In this document: in pieces, positions 52,701 to 60,030 of the stretch
Layout of the letters: each line of letters opens with the position of its first letter
Position numbering within the stretch: the first letter of the stretch is position 1
Virus record (IMG/VR): IMGVR_UViG_3300020190_000010
Span: 62,001 to 126,000 of that record
Source of the DNA: a virus
DNA length: 64,000 nt
Direction: 5' to 3' (one strand)
Program-made: the position numbers and the translations under genes
Notes under the pieces: model-generated
What the model was told of the DNA's origin: nothing
Database searches by the model: none
The model's input: only the letters and a program-made list of their open reading frames with translations

Positions 52701-54200
52701 GTTACAGGATCAGACGGTCAAGTAACAACTGTTCCAGATACAGCAGATAAAGAATACTTTGTATCTGATCCAAGATTTGCTAAATTTCACTCTAGAAATT
52801 TGGAAAAGTATTTCGGTTTGGGTGCACATGGTGAACCAGGTTCTCAAAGAAATATACCGGCAATTACAAATTTGCTTTATGTTAAAGATTCAAAAACACA
52901 ATCTGGAATAGCAAAATTAAAACCAGGTCGTCAATTCAGAGGAGATAGGATAAACATATTGGATTACAGAAAAGTATCAAAAAATATAACAACCGATTTG
53001 GTATATGAAAAGGGAAAATATAATAATGAATCTATTCCAGGTACAAATGATATGATTGAATTTTATTTCACCGGTTTGAAAATTGCATCCGGTGGAGTAA
53101 ATCGTCCTGCAGAAATAATAGCATTTAGAGCAACTTTTAATAATATAAATGAAAGTCATAATCCAAAATGGAATCCTGTAAAATATATGGGTAGAGGAGA
53201 TCCACTCTATGTTTATGATGGATATGAAAGAAATATAAATTTTGGATTTGTTGTTCATATTGGATCTCGCGATGAAATGAAAGCATCGTGGCGTAAATTG
53301 AACTTTTTATCGTCATGGACTGCACCCGAATATACAAAGGGTGGACTAATTCGTGGACCTATGATTCGTTTGAATATAGGTCATTTGTATAGAAAAATGC
53401 CAGGTTTCATAAGTTCATTATCATATAGTTTTGACAATGTTGGAACTACATGGGAAACTGCACACCTTGAAGGCGATAGAAAATCAAATGTTAAAGCCGG
53501 TAATTTGAATTTATCAAATCCTGGCGTTTTACAATTACCAAAAACAATAGAAGTTTCTGTTGGATTTACTCCGGTTGGTGTTTACAGACCAGAATATAAT
53601 GGTGTTATGTATTCACTATATGATGATAGTGATGCTACACTGGAAACAGGACTTTTACCGAAGGCGGCAAACAAAGTAAATTACTTCAGAGCTTTTGATG
53701 CATCAGAAGATTTACAGAGTGTTCCTGAATTGGATGATACTCAATTGTCATCACCAATGCCAGAAACAGAAACACAAATTCCAGTTGTTGATGAAACAGC
53801 AAGAGAAGATACTCAAAAAGATACAATAGGCGATGTTGGTTTTGTTGCGAAAGAAGAAGTAAGAACAGGCGATGCCGCAAATCAACAAAATGGTGGTTCA
53901 ACAAATGTTCCACAAACAGGAACTCCTAATGCAAACCTTCCGGCTGCAACAGGAACAAATCCTGATGTTAGTGCACAGAATTTGGTTCCAAATTTAACTG
54001 GTCAACAGCAAAATACCGGTGGATTTAGTTTGGCAAGACCAGAAGAACCTATAAATGTACCAGATCCAGGAACATATCCGTCTGGTAATACATCAGATCA
54101 ATTAGATTCTATGCTTGCTGGGACTGCTATGGATCAAACACAAGCGGATGCTTTAGAACAAGCGAATGCTGCTAATGCACAAGTTGGTAACACGCCATGA
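46734..54200 (+). CDS. Giant repeat-containing baseplate/tail protein (2488 aa)
   Basis: Residues about 85-150 contain 20-residue repeats (KLDDTKAFNTSPIENRL). Residues about 470-1310 are some twenty copies of a 44-residue unit with consensus TKYIKESSEFDWDGG, APEVNYFD and GKFTTxGFHRLA. A Pro/Thr/Ser linker lies near 1765-1815. The C-terminal about 350 residues (MIEFYFTGLKIASGG, YDGYERNINFGFVVHIGSRD, RGPMIRLNIGHLYRKMPGFI) look like a folded baseplate-type domain found in other myovirus structural proteins. It lies between tape measure and gp53-like baseplate genes. The repeat array could be a spacer arm or fibre; there is no enzymatic motif. The stop is a TGA followed by an in-frame basic tail. 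Confidence 0.75.
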   Translation: MPLVDLRSDLSKFRSEVSREDKITPEASKAKDGKNFATLQPITDKLAEMSPDISAPKTQSVSSLLSKTKFDDIKPFKTKSLESRLSSTKLDDTKAFNTSPIENRLSSTKLDDTKAFNTSPIENRLETTKLDDIRTFKTQPIENYLETSKFDDIIKNVIENGLVNSVSKYSSINKTFTDLNFSRISIEQIASKFGEIRQEQFVSMLNKSEIKIEKQQHGTNNNDSNVNPEDSQLTSGLELSSPELTKNPNDASDNIENPNIQIQRKPLSLDRSEQSPELLINPDDASDNIENPNVLIIRKPLFADLSAQSVVINSDLFSPINNVINPNIALERNPLSIDRTDQTVEILTELPVDGFVTIPDTKILKVDLSSKLLEDTTSLNFDDEPLRYVPISRLMEMSPSQIVDTIKYDLQSIQLEDNTIYNIDSIQKTNPSGRNEDPSVSKFSVIGTQEVNFFQNNNVVGFTARQQIGDSKIIGSSIYGWNGKTAAAPAVSFMVDDNATGFTTFAQPNVSEYIPNSSKFSFANIPQTDFFDQNSKFTTSGFTTFALQYETEYKPDSSIFAWTGKSDSAPEVDFFDIKKLNTTSGFNRFPQLYDTKYIMESSVHDWDGNGASSPEVNYFDITNKYTTLGFGRLAQLYDSKYIADSSDFTWKGVVTSAPAVNYFDREGQNTNTGFHTFAQLYDSKYIPETSIHDWDGDRGSAPAINYFDLTSQNTNAGFQTFAQLYDSKYIPETSIYDWDGDRTTAPAVNYFDLTTKNTNVGFHILAQSLETKYIPDSSIYDWDGTRDNAPTVNYFDLTVKNTTEGFHKFSQLGITKYIPESSIYDWNGDRSQAPAVNYLDLLKQHTTEGFNTFTQFQISKYIKDSSQFNWDGFRSDAPAINYFDLTGKNTTVGFHTFAQKFDTKYIKESSEFDWDGFRLDAPAVNYFDLNSRHSTVGFHTFAQKFDTKYIKESSEFDWDGGRSQSPEVNYFDLPGKFTTIGFHRLAQKFDTKYIKESSEFDWDGGRSSAPEVNYFDIGGKFTTKGFHRLAEKLDTKYIKESSEFDWDGGPGSAPEVNYFDKAGKFTTAGFHRKAEKLQTKYVKDSSEFDWNGGRDAAKTVDFFGNESAPGFTKFPKALESEYKKDISKFTFKGSQPIPVNYFPDSYNKGFTLKAPKLESEYTEDISEFTWKGGRDAAPAVNFLVNDQGGGFTTFAAPLASEYTQDISQFTFKGARSNAPAVDYFVNQNAPGFGLFPPLLESKYNSESSLFTWKGGRSEAPNVDYITDEAGQGFKTLSALYQTFYTPDFGNYNWKGARSEAPNVKYFGIGPIVRNSIPNPNGVGRNTTADAGFVTFFDNKANTQLSSGYSSLSTESGPNKSPVNDKPTTNFFGFTPFEKSGFMVKMNSFAETLYPIIKPELVYNSDPGSRTGLEIKRSAGGISISDREKYAPVTFAKKSWSSAGVLASLTNQVPDSKVNAEPSYYGNPYAKTMKDVTESKGYLAKWAITKKSPTPLDVQYTKFNLRDDSYNKDFGFDQPYVLRDIGQRWGFGIGFDEGLVRGGAVTAAERIVQDVFRIGKFLLSAKGLLFLAKQVGLQLMNPSVDTRPSQGIIDTLSSITTLGMSPTQIYNPLALIANVGGSPIGLRIPRHSILGAIDSAQLNKYEDTTKIREYKSWPDPTSDIWKSLETPDGDGDQTDYNRLIGLMKELLPNSFQPVTNVSRDNSLEPNIGRISSNFGGPNAPLGIGGTTIRKSRHPHLVYYSTSPLLPESDIVNTAAAPSEYGPTAPSTTTPPPGAGATVSTTGTPPTNGAPAATSPTGGPSTSTPTSAYTAPPWSITSGKNPKFPLTARRNQYYSYTDFTGEDSNTYSQEIVNDFIETDKKVFGSIRKLSEILNGPLEESSSPSTILPSPIKLQNQSIQRIKQLDPYDPSRRTIVDRVRRTDFVNAGVATIPNEKINQSSPDELNPLKKYLTATYSNLKKADPSVPNRFRKYNDFRWDVYAGGSASQVTGSDGQVTTVPDTADKEYFVSDPRFAKFHSRNLEKYFGLGAHGEPGSQRNIPAITNLLYVKDSKTQSGIAKLKPGRQFRGDRINILDYRKVSKNITTDLVYEKGKYNNESIPGTNDMIEFYFTGLKIASGGVNRPAEIIAFRATFNNINESHNPKWNPVKYMGRGDPLYVYDGYERNINFGFVVHIGSRDEMKASWRKLNFLSSWTAPEYTKGGLIRGPMIRLNIGHLYRKMPGFISSLSYSFDNVGTTWETAHLEGDRKSNVKAGNLNLSNPGVLQLPKTIEVSVGFTPVGVYRPEYNGVMYSLYDDSDATLETGLLPKAANKVNYFRAFDASEDLQSVPELDDTQLSSPMPETETQIPVVDETAREDTQKDTIGDVGFVAKEEVRTGDAANQQNGGSTNVPQTGTPNANLPAATGTNPDVSAQNLVPNLTGQQQNTGGFSLARPEEPINVPDPGTYPSGNTSDQLDSMLAGTAMDQTQADALEQANAANAQVGNTP
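46981..47160 (+). repeat. 60-nt tandem repeats
   Basis: Two near-identical 60-nt copies (from about 46981 and 47041) plus diverged flanking copies encode KLDDTKAFNTSPIENRL-type units. Confidence 0.8.
48144..50655 (+). repeat. About twenty 132-nt tandem repeats
   Basis: Units encode 44 residues each. Copies starting GATACAAAATACATAAAAGA recur at 49437, 49569, 49701 and 49833, exactly 132 nt apart; flanking units are progressively more diverged, and some near the end are shorter. Confidence 0.9.
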
Positions 54201-54257
54201 ATTGAAACTCCTGCTACTAATTCCAAAAAGAAAAAGAAAGGAAAGAAGAAGAAATAA
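54201..54257 (+). other. In-frame basic extension after TGA stop (possible readthrough)
   Basis: After TGA 54198-54200 the frame continues for 18 codons (IETPATNSKKKKKGKKKK) to TAA. A lysine-rich tail in the same frame suggests either readthrough or a recent nonsense change. Confidence 0.4.
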
Positions 54258-54277
54258 ATGGTAAATAATACAGTATA

Positions 54278-54287
54278 GATATTTATT
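54278..54287 (+). promoter_or_regulatory. TATTTAT-type promoter candidate
   Basis: GATATTTATT ends 35 nt before ATG 54323. Confidence 0.5.
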
Positions 54288-54322
54288 AAAGTGATATTGA
54301 AATCATTTACATAAGAGGAATT

Positions 54323-54658
54323 ATGTCAAAAAGATATGGTGGAACATATATTGTTCAAAATGCTAGAAAGATAGAATCTGACGGAATAAATAAATTCGTC
54401 AGAAGACTATCTACTGTTTTTTATCCAAATTTTAATAAAGCGGAAGATACACAAATTCTTTCACAAGAAGGTGACAGATTGGATATATTGGCAAAAGAAT
54501 ACTATAATGATGAATCATTGTGGTTTGTTATTGCTAAGGCAAATAATTTAGGTAAAGGTAGTCTTGATGTTCCTGCTGGATTAGTGATAAGAATACCGTA
54601 TTATCAAGAAGATACCGGTATAGCTTCCTTATTAGATGGTTACAATAATTGGAGATAA
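54323..54658 (+). CDS. LysM-containing baseplate wedge protein (T4 gp53-like)
   Basis: The 111-residue protein has AAGAGGAA upstream. An N-terminal segment (VQNARKIESDGINKFVRRLS) is followed by a LysM-like fold: EGDRLDILAKEYYNDESLWF, VIAKANNLGKG and LVIRIPY. Small LysM proteins of this kind join the baseplate periphery to the hub in contractile tails. The neighbours are also baseplate genes. Confidence 0.75.
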   Translation: MSKRYGGTYIVQNARKIESDGINKFVRRLSTVFYPNFNKAEDTQILSQEGDRLDILAKEYYNDESLWFVIAKANNLGKGSLDVPAGLVIRIPYYQEDTGIASLLDGYNNWR

Positions 54659-54664
54659 TATTTT

Positions 54665-56662
54665 ATGCCAAAATGGAGTAGTGGATATGATAATCCCTTT
54701 TATCATAATGTTGGTGGAAGTGTAAAGGGTGAATTGGCTGCTAGAGCAACACAGGTAGGAACTAGAGTTCGTGGTGGAAAAAATACAAAAGCAGTAGAAT
54801 GGTCATATGGAAAAACCGCATATGGTCATGTTGTTGGTGGGGGCATTCCTCTTGGATTTCCAGGTGACAGAGTTATGAGTGATAAAAGTGGTGCATTAAA
54901 ATTATACAACTCAAATAATTTGCCAAGATTTCCTTTATTAACGTCTATTGATGTAACTAATGATGGAACAATTGGATCTCTTTTACGAGGAAACTTTGCA
55001 TTTTCATTTTGGCCGGAAATAAGTGCTGGTGGATTTTCTATGAAAGGGGTTGATAGTGCATATTTTGTTCCAGGAAAAGAAGTTAAAATGTCTTGGGGAT
55101 GGAGCTATGGTGGTCCTGCCTGTAAACAGGCATTTACTGGAATAATAAGTAATTTCAATTGGTCATTCAATGTAGACTTATCATTATCAGCAACAATATC
55201 TATTGTATCGGCCGCAACTATTGCAGTTGGTGCTTCTGGAGATCAATCAACAAAATCAGAGGAAGGTGCTGCTGGTGAAGTAACAGATCCAGCAAAAGTT
55301 GTTGTTGAAGGAAATAATTTGGCATCTATTATTGATGCAGATTTAGGAACTGGAAAAGAAGAGGGAGCAGCAGGAACTGATGGAGATGTGCCAACTCCAC
55401 CGCCAGATTCATCAGGTGGAGCTGGTATACCAACTTGGGTTCCTGCTGCTGCAGGAGAAGTATTTGATCTTGCTGCTGGTAACACGGTTAGCAAAATGTT
55501 AGACTATGTTGGAATTGCATGGCCGTATCAAGAATCCGATGGTGAGGAGGATGAAGTTGAAAACCCAGATCCACCACCACCACCGCCTGAATCAGCTGCT
55601 GTTAAACCATTTTGGTATGTGAATGTTTATAGTCTTGTTGATTTCGCAAATAAGATAATAGAAAAATTTGAAGGTGGCGGCGGTGGTTTGGGAAAAGTAT
55701 TCAAAGTCGCGGTTGAAGGTAATATAACACAAAAATTACCAATACAGTCTGCATTTCCAATTGATGTTGTATTTCCTGATTCAGCTGTTATGGGAAAATA
55801 CGGAGACTGTGTACCACAGTATAAAGATGCTGCATTTGTCAATGGAAATGACATAAACATAGGCGGCATATTGATTGGAACAGACTACATAAAAGAAACT
55901 TTCAAAAATTTTATTCAAGAAAATTCTGCAAATGTTTTCTATAAAAACTTAACAAATTGGTTTGAAACATTATTGAAAAGAATAAATGTTGCTTCTGGAG
56001 AAATGTATCAATTATCACCAGTTTTATGCGAACCACCGAGCAATTTTGATGGAAACGCTGATGGTAAATTGGCAGTGTGTATTCTTTCAATAGAAGATTC
56101 AAATTTATCATCAACTCATACGAATAAAGTTACACCATTAAAATTTACTGCAGATATTTATAGACCACTGATAAAGAATGTTAATATATCGTCAAAACCA
56201 CCTGCACCAATGGCAGCGGCTGCTTATGTTAAAGCTCGTGGTGCAAATAAACCTGCAAATATAGAAGTAAAGGCAGATGCAGCGTCTGGAGGCGATGCAG
56301 CGGCAGTTCAACAAAAATTAGTAAAGGCGGTTGAAAATTTTTCAAAAACAGGATTCAATGATGCATGGTGTGAGGCGTTTAGAGGAAATTTGGCAAAATT
56401 AAAAAAAATGTCCACAAGTCCTGGAAATGCACATTGGTTAAATATGGCATTATATCCAGTTGATTTTTCTATAACGATAGATGGCGTTAGTGGATTTAGG
56501 TTTGGTGATGTAATATCAACAAATCTTGTCCCGAAAACTTATGTTGATAATAAATTAGTATTTGTTATTACAAAAATTGAACATAAAATATCTGGTGGTA
56601 TGTGGGAAACCACATTACATACTGCAGCCAGATTGAAAATGGACGGAAGTGGAACACTTTAA
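54665..56662 (+). CDS. Baseplate hub protein candidate (gp27-like)
   Basis: This 665-residue protein starts 6 nt after the gp53-like gene. It is beta-rich: LPRFPLLTSIDVTNDGTIGS and FVPGKEVKMSWGWSYGGPAC resemble hub N-terminal barrels. Two low-complexity inserts (PTPPPDSSGGAG near 240 and PDPPPPPPES near 302) split the middle. The C-terminus (ITIDGVSGFRFGDVISTNLV, VFVITKIEHKISGGMWETTL) resembles the last barrel of hub proteins. It probably links tube and spike. The alternative is another wedge component. Confidence 0.55.
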   Translation: MPKWSSGYDNPFYHNVGGSVKGELAARATQVGTRVRGGKNTKAVEWSYGKTAYGHVVGGGIPLGFPGDRVMSDKSGALKLYNSNNLPRFPLLTSIDVTNDGTIGSLLRGNFAFSFWPEISAGGFSMKGVDSAYFVPGKEVKMSWGWSYGGPACKQAFTGIISNFNWSFNVDLSLSATISIVSAATIAVGASGDQSTKSEEGAAGEVTDPAKVVVEGNNLASIIDADLGTGKEEGAAGTDGDVPTPPPDSSGGAGIPTWVPAAAGEVFDLAAGNTVSKMLDYVGIAWPYQESDGEEDEVENPDPPPPPPESAAVKPFWYVNVYSLVDFANKIIEKFEGGGGGLGKVFKVAVEGNITQKLPIQSAFPIDVVFPDSAVMGKYGDCVPQYKDAAFVNGNDINIGGILIGTDYIKETFKNFIQENSANVFYKNLTNWFETLLKRINVASGEMYQLSPVLCEPPSNFDGNADGKLAVCILSIEDSNLSSTHTNKVTPLKFTADIYRPLIKNVNISSKPPAPMAAAAYVKARGANKPANIEVKADAASGGDAAAVQQKLVKAVENFSKTGFNDAWCEAFRGNLAKLKKMSTSPGNAHWLNMALYPVDFSITIDGVSGFRFGDVISTNLVPKTYVDNKLVFVITKIEHKISGGMWETTLHTAARLKMDGSGTL

Positions 56663-56673
56663 CGGAGTATGTA

Positions 56674-57360
56674 ATGGCAACAAGAAAAAAGATATTTTAT
56701 TCTGAAAATCAAATTACTAAAAACTTATTTACCAAAGGACAGGAATTGATGTATCTTGATGATTGGAAAGAATATAGTGGTTATTATCATCAGTATTCCA
56801 CAGGTGAAAAATATACAGAAAGAGATTGGGATCCTGTTAAATCAAAAAGATTGATTAGATATAAAGAAGGTAATGCTAGTTATTTCAAGTATCTTGATCT
56901 AAAACATTTTACTGTGTTTTCAAACGGAGAAAAAAGAAAACTGTTGGGAACAAACACACAGTTTTATAGATACAGGTCTCCATCTGTTGTTAAAAGAAGG
57001 CCAACTACAAAAGAGTTGGAAGCGGGTGTTATACAAAGATTTTTTGTGTATAAAAGAAACGAGAAAGATAGAGTTTTATATGAGATTGATCAAGAACAGG
57101 CATCCACTTACAACACAAAAAATGGTGGAATAAACCAATTTCTTTATGGTTTAATAGCTATTCCATGGAAACTATCCGGTCCTGAATACGATGTCTATAA
57201 AAATGATATATTAGTTACTCCTGGAGTAGTTGATACCAATAGAAGAATTGTTTTGCGGCATTCAAAAAAATTTCGTATATTAGCAGAACTATTGCACAAT
57301 TATAGAGAATTTAGTAAATATGATGGTCAATTCAATCCACGACCATGTATTAACTGTTAA
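56674..57360 (+). CDS. Baseplate-module structural protein
   Basis: I choose ATG 56674 (MATRKKIFYSENQI), with ACGGAGTAT upstream; an in-frame ATG at 56602 lies inside the previous gene. The 228-residue protein has a beta-rich, aromatic composition (YYHQYSTGEKYTERDWDPVK, SYFKYLDLKHFTVF) and ends with FNPRPCINC. No enzymatic motif. Its position after hub genes suggests a wedge component or fibre connector. Confidence 0.55.
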   Translation: MATRKKIFYSENQITKNLFTKGQELMYLDDWKEYSGYYHQYSTGEKYTERDWDPVKSKRLIRYKEGNASYFKYLDLKHFTVFSNGEKRKLLGTNTQFYRYRSPSVVKRRPTTKELEAGVIQRFFVYKRNEKDRVLYEIDQEQASTYNTKNGGINQFLYGLIAIPWKLSGPEYDVYKNDILVTPGVVDTNRRIVLRHSKKFRILAELLHNYREFSKYDGQFNPRPCINC

Positions 57361-57375
57361 TATACAAACTTTATT

Positions 57376-58590
57376 ATGACATTTCAAGAAAAACCTTCGG
57401 TTTGCATTCCAATTACAAGCAATCCAAACAAACACCCGTCTGCAGTTGGCATTATTGGTATGTATTTTCTATTTACCGATGGGGAAGAACAATACATAAA
57501 TTTTACACATCCAGATGAAGTAGATACAGACATTAAGTTAAATGAAATAAAATTGCATCCAAAAACACTTGTATTCAATAAGAAAGCATTGGCATATAAC
57601 GGTTTCAATGATGGTATCGATCTAAATTCATATGTACATTATTATACATCAGACTATATCAATCCAAAAGAATTTTATCCGAAGGGTATGGAAACGCTCG
57701 CCAATAAATTTTACAAAATAGAAGATTTAGGTCATGTCATACCACTTTCAAAACAATTGGAATGGGCAAGAAAGATTGCAAAATATGTTATGAGAGTTTA
57801 TACAGAAAACCCAATTGAACAGAGTTGTATAGATTACTGTAATGATTTCATAAATGTATTCCATGAAATAGAAAAGAATGATATTCTTGTTGGCGATGAA
57901 ACGAAGAAACAAAATTATATGTGGTATACTGCAACAGGTAGACCGAGTAATGCTTGGGATGGTTTTAATTTCTCTGCAATGAATAAGAAAGACGGCAGTA
58001 GAGATAAAATTAGTTCAAGATTTGAAGGCGGTAAGATAGTTCAATTTGATTATGATGCGTTCCATATAAAACTACTTGCTAAGATATTGGATTATCAATT
58101 TGAATATCATCCGTATGAGCAGATACAGAGTGATTTGGATATGGACATGGACTATGACCAATTCAAATCAAAAGTATTTCAAAACATATATGGAACAATT
58201 ACGCCTGAATTTATGAACCACACTTTCTTTAGATCAGTTCAGGCACTCATAGATGAAATGTATTCCTTATATGAAACCGATGGCATGGTAAAGTCTTGGT
58301 TTTACGAAAAGAATTTCAGAGATATTCAAGATGCAACACCTAATAAAGTATTCAATTATGTTCTTCAATCATTGGAAACCGAATACAATGTCCGTAAGAT
58401 AAAAAGTATTTTACCACATTTACAAAATAAGAAGTCTGTGTTTATGATGTATCTTTATGATGCTTTTGTTTTTGATATTCATCCAGATGAAATGGATTTA
58501 ATTGACACTCTGCAGTCTGCATTTGAGACAGATAATATGTCAATAAAAATTTATGTTGGCGAGGATTTTGGTAACATTAAACAAATTTAG
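57376..58590 (+). CDS. Compact, divergent family-A DNA polymerase-like protein
   Basis: The protein has 404 residues. The C-terminal half carries a family-A pattern: TGRPSN at 187-192, motif A-like IVQFDYDAFHIKLLA with D225, FKSKVFQNIYG (motif B-like, 263-273), and motif C-like MMYLYDAFVFDI with D362. The usual HDE of motif C is YDA. The N-terminal 170 residues begin VCIPITSNPNKHPSAVG and might be a remnant of an exonuclease domain. It is far shorter than replicative PolA enzymes. The key aspartates suggest activity may persist; the lost Glu and small size suggest an accessory or altered role. Confidence 0.6.
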   Translation: MTFQEKPSVCIPITSNPNKHPSAVGIIGMYFLFTDGEEQYINFTHPDEVDTDIKLNEIKLHPKTLVFNKKALAYNGFNDGIDLNSYVHYYTSDYINPKEFYPKGMETLANKFYKIEDLGHVIPLSKQLEWARKIAKYVMRVYTENPIEQSCIDYCNDFINVFHEIEKNDILVGDETKKQNYMWYTATGRPSNAWDGFNFSAMNKKDGSRDKISSRFEGGKIVQFDYDAFHIKLLAKILDYQFEYHPYEQIQSDLDMDMDYDQFKSKVFQNIYGTITPEFMNHTFFRSVQALIDEMYSLYETDGMVKSWFYEKNFRDIQDATPNKVFNYVLQSLETEYNVRKIKSILPHLQNKKSVFMMYLYDAFVFDIHPDEMDLIDTLQSAFETDNMSIKIYVGEDFGNIKQI

Positions 58591-58593
58591 GAA

Positions 58594-58603
58594 CATATTT
58601 ATA
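58594..58603 (+). promoter_or_regulatory. TATTTAT-type promoter candidate, nearly touching the start codon
   Basis: CATATTTATA ends 4 nt before GTG 58608. Confidence 0.4.
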
Positions 58604-58607
58604 TTAA

Positions 58608-59030
58608 GTGCGGAAATTTACAAAAAATGAGAGAAAATTATTGAAGACACAGCTTGTATGTACTTTTGCAAGAAAATACCAAGTTCAAGAAACTTTGGAT
58701 AATATAAAAGAAAATTTTTCTATATTAAACAACAAAGTATTTCATTTTAAGTCTTTTGATACAAAAGAAGATGTAATACTTTCGTATAATGTCATAATGG
58801 ATAGTTACAAAAAATTTCTCCCAAATTCAATAATGGTTCATCAAAAACGAGAAACAAATACGATATACACAATAAATGCTCTAAATGAATTGATAATGAA
58901 TTTGAATAATGGTATACTTGATAAAAAATATCCTATTGAATGGGAAAGATACCGTAATTGTGCACTTCTTAAAAATAAAGAAGGTTTCCGTGTTGTTAAG
59001 ATATTTTTAGTTAGAGTGTATAATTGGTAA
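58608..59030 (+). CDS. Conserved phage protein of unknown function
   Basis: The gene starts at GTG 58608, 17 nt after the polymerase stop; the 140-residue protein has VFHFKSFDTKEDVILSYNVI, then MVHQKRETNTIYTINALNEL and GILDKKYPIEWERYRNCALL. It is mixed alpha/beta and soluble. I associate the TNTIYTINALN block with uncharacterised proteins in many marine phages. No function is evident. No Shine-Dalgarno site separates the promoter-like box from the start. Confidence 0.55.
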   Translation: MRKFTKNERKLLKTQLVCTFARKYQVQETLDNIKENFSILNNKVFHFKSFDTKEDVILSYNVIMDSYKKFLPNSIMVHQKRETNTIYTINALNELIMNLNNGILDKKYPIEWERYRNCALLKNKEGFRVVKIFLVRVYNW

Positions 59031-59044
59031 TTTAATTTCAATTC

Positions 59045-59054
59045 TATATTTATT
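59045..59054 (+). promoter_or_regulatory. TATTTAT-type promoter candidate
   Basis: TATATTTATT ends 24 nt before ATG 59079. Confidence 0.5.
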
Positions 59055-59078
59055 ATGAGAACAATTAAAAGATAAAAC

Positions 59079-59408
59079 ATGAAAAATAAACACAACAAAG
59101 AAAATTTGATAAATGAAATTACAAAAAAACTTGTAAATGTTTTTTGCAAGTTTAACTTTATCAATGAAGCAAGTGGATTTGATACAATTTTTGATGAACT
59201 AAAAAAGAAACTAACAGATATATCAATGCTTCCGGATAATGTTATAGATGCTAGTAAGTATAAAGAACATGAGATAATAGATGCACTAAAATCAATTGGC
59301 TACGAATATAAAAAGCCAATGTCTGGTAAATTACACTTTTTTAATAAAAAAACAAGTATAAGTGTTTATTTGATCCAAAAAGACTCAAAAATAACTCTAA
59401 TACCATGA
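59079..59408 (+). CDS. Small protein of unknown function (109 aa)
   Basis: A Lys-rich helical N-terminus is followed by a small alpha/beta domain (EHEIIDALKSIGYEYKKPMS, KTSISVYLIQKDSKITLI). No motif is recognised. It overlaps the next gene as ATGA, so the pair is probably co-translated. Confidence 0.5.
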   Translation: MKNKHNKENLINEITKKLVNVFCKFNFINEASGFDTIFDELKKKLTDISMLPDNVIDASKYKEHEIIDALKSIGYEYKKPMSGKLHFFNKKTSISVYLIQKDSKITLIP

Positions 59409-60028
59409 GTAAAAAAATGAAAAGAAAAATCGTAAATGAATCAATATCGCAATCTGCAATTAGTCCTTTTACTTATATTGTATTAATTGATGCATTAAAT
59501 TTGGCAGAAAAGGGGAAGGGTAATATATTGTATATGTTTCCAAAGGAAAGTCCTTCATCTATAAAATTTTTATTTAAGAAATTGTTTAATTCAGATTCAT
59601 ACCGAAGTGGTAAGGACTCGTTACAATCAATATCGTCTAGATTCCATAACAATTCAGATTTAATTACACTCTATAAGGCAGTTAATTCATTAAAAAGTAT
59701 GCCATATACTGAAAGTGAAAAAGAAAAACATGAAAATGATATTCAAAAATTAACAGAAAAAATATCCGGTTTTATTAAAAGAAGATTGACGGCCGAAGAT
59801 GAAGAAGTTATAGAAATGTTTTTGTCAGAATTAAATCATGTTGCTGAGAAAATTTCTTTGAAAATACAAGAAGAAGTAGATACTGCTATTCAGACTAATG
59901 AAGTTCCTCCTGAATCGGAAGAACCACAAAAAAAATCAGATAAGGTTGAAGAAAGATTAAAAAATAAACTTCGTAAGAAGATAAAAGAAATAGTAAGAAC
60001 TCATTTGTTATCAAACAATATAAGATAA
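59405..60028 (+). CDS. Helical protein of unknown function (207 aa)
   Basis: The N-terminal half is a compact helical domain (SPFTYIVLIDALNLAEKGKG, SIKFLFKKLFNSDSYRSGKD). The C-terminal half has charged coiled coils and a basic end (ERLKNKLRKKIKEIVRTHLL). No enzymatic or membrane motif. The closing basic helix resembles the C-termini of several head-module proteins here, which may indicate a capsid-interior protein; speculative. Confidence 0.5.
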   Translation: MSKKMKRKIVNESISQSAISPFTYIVLIDALNLAEKGKGNILYMFPKESPSSIKFLFKKLFNSDSYRSGKDSLQSISSRFHNNSDLITLYKAVNSLKSMPYTESEKEKHENDIQKLTEKISGFIKRRLTAEDEEVIEMFLSELNHVAEKISLKIQEEVDTAIQTNEVPPESEEPQKKSDKVEERLKNKLRKKIKEIVRTHLLSNNIR

Positions 60029-60030
60029 AA

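Noticed and set aside
54198-54200. Genome-wide recoding of TGA as a sense codon
   Set aside because: TGA ends other genes at compact ATGA or overlapping junctions (20095, 28037, 63600), where it must act as stop. Only a local readthrough is considered.
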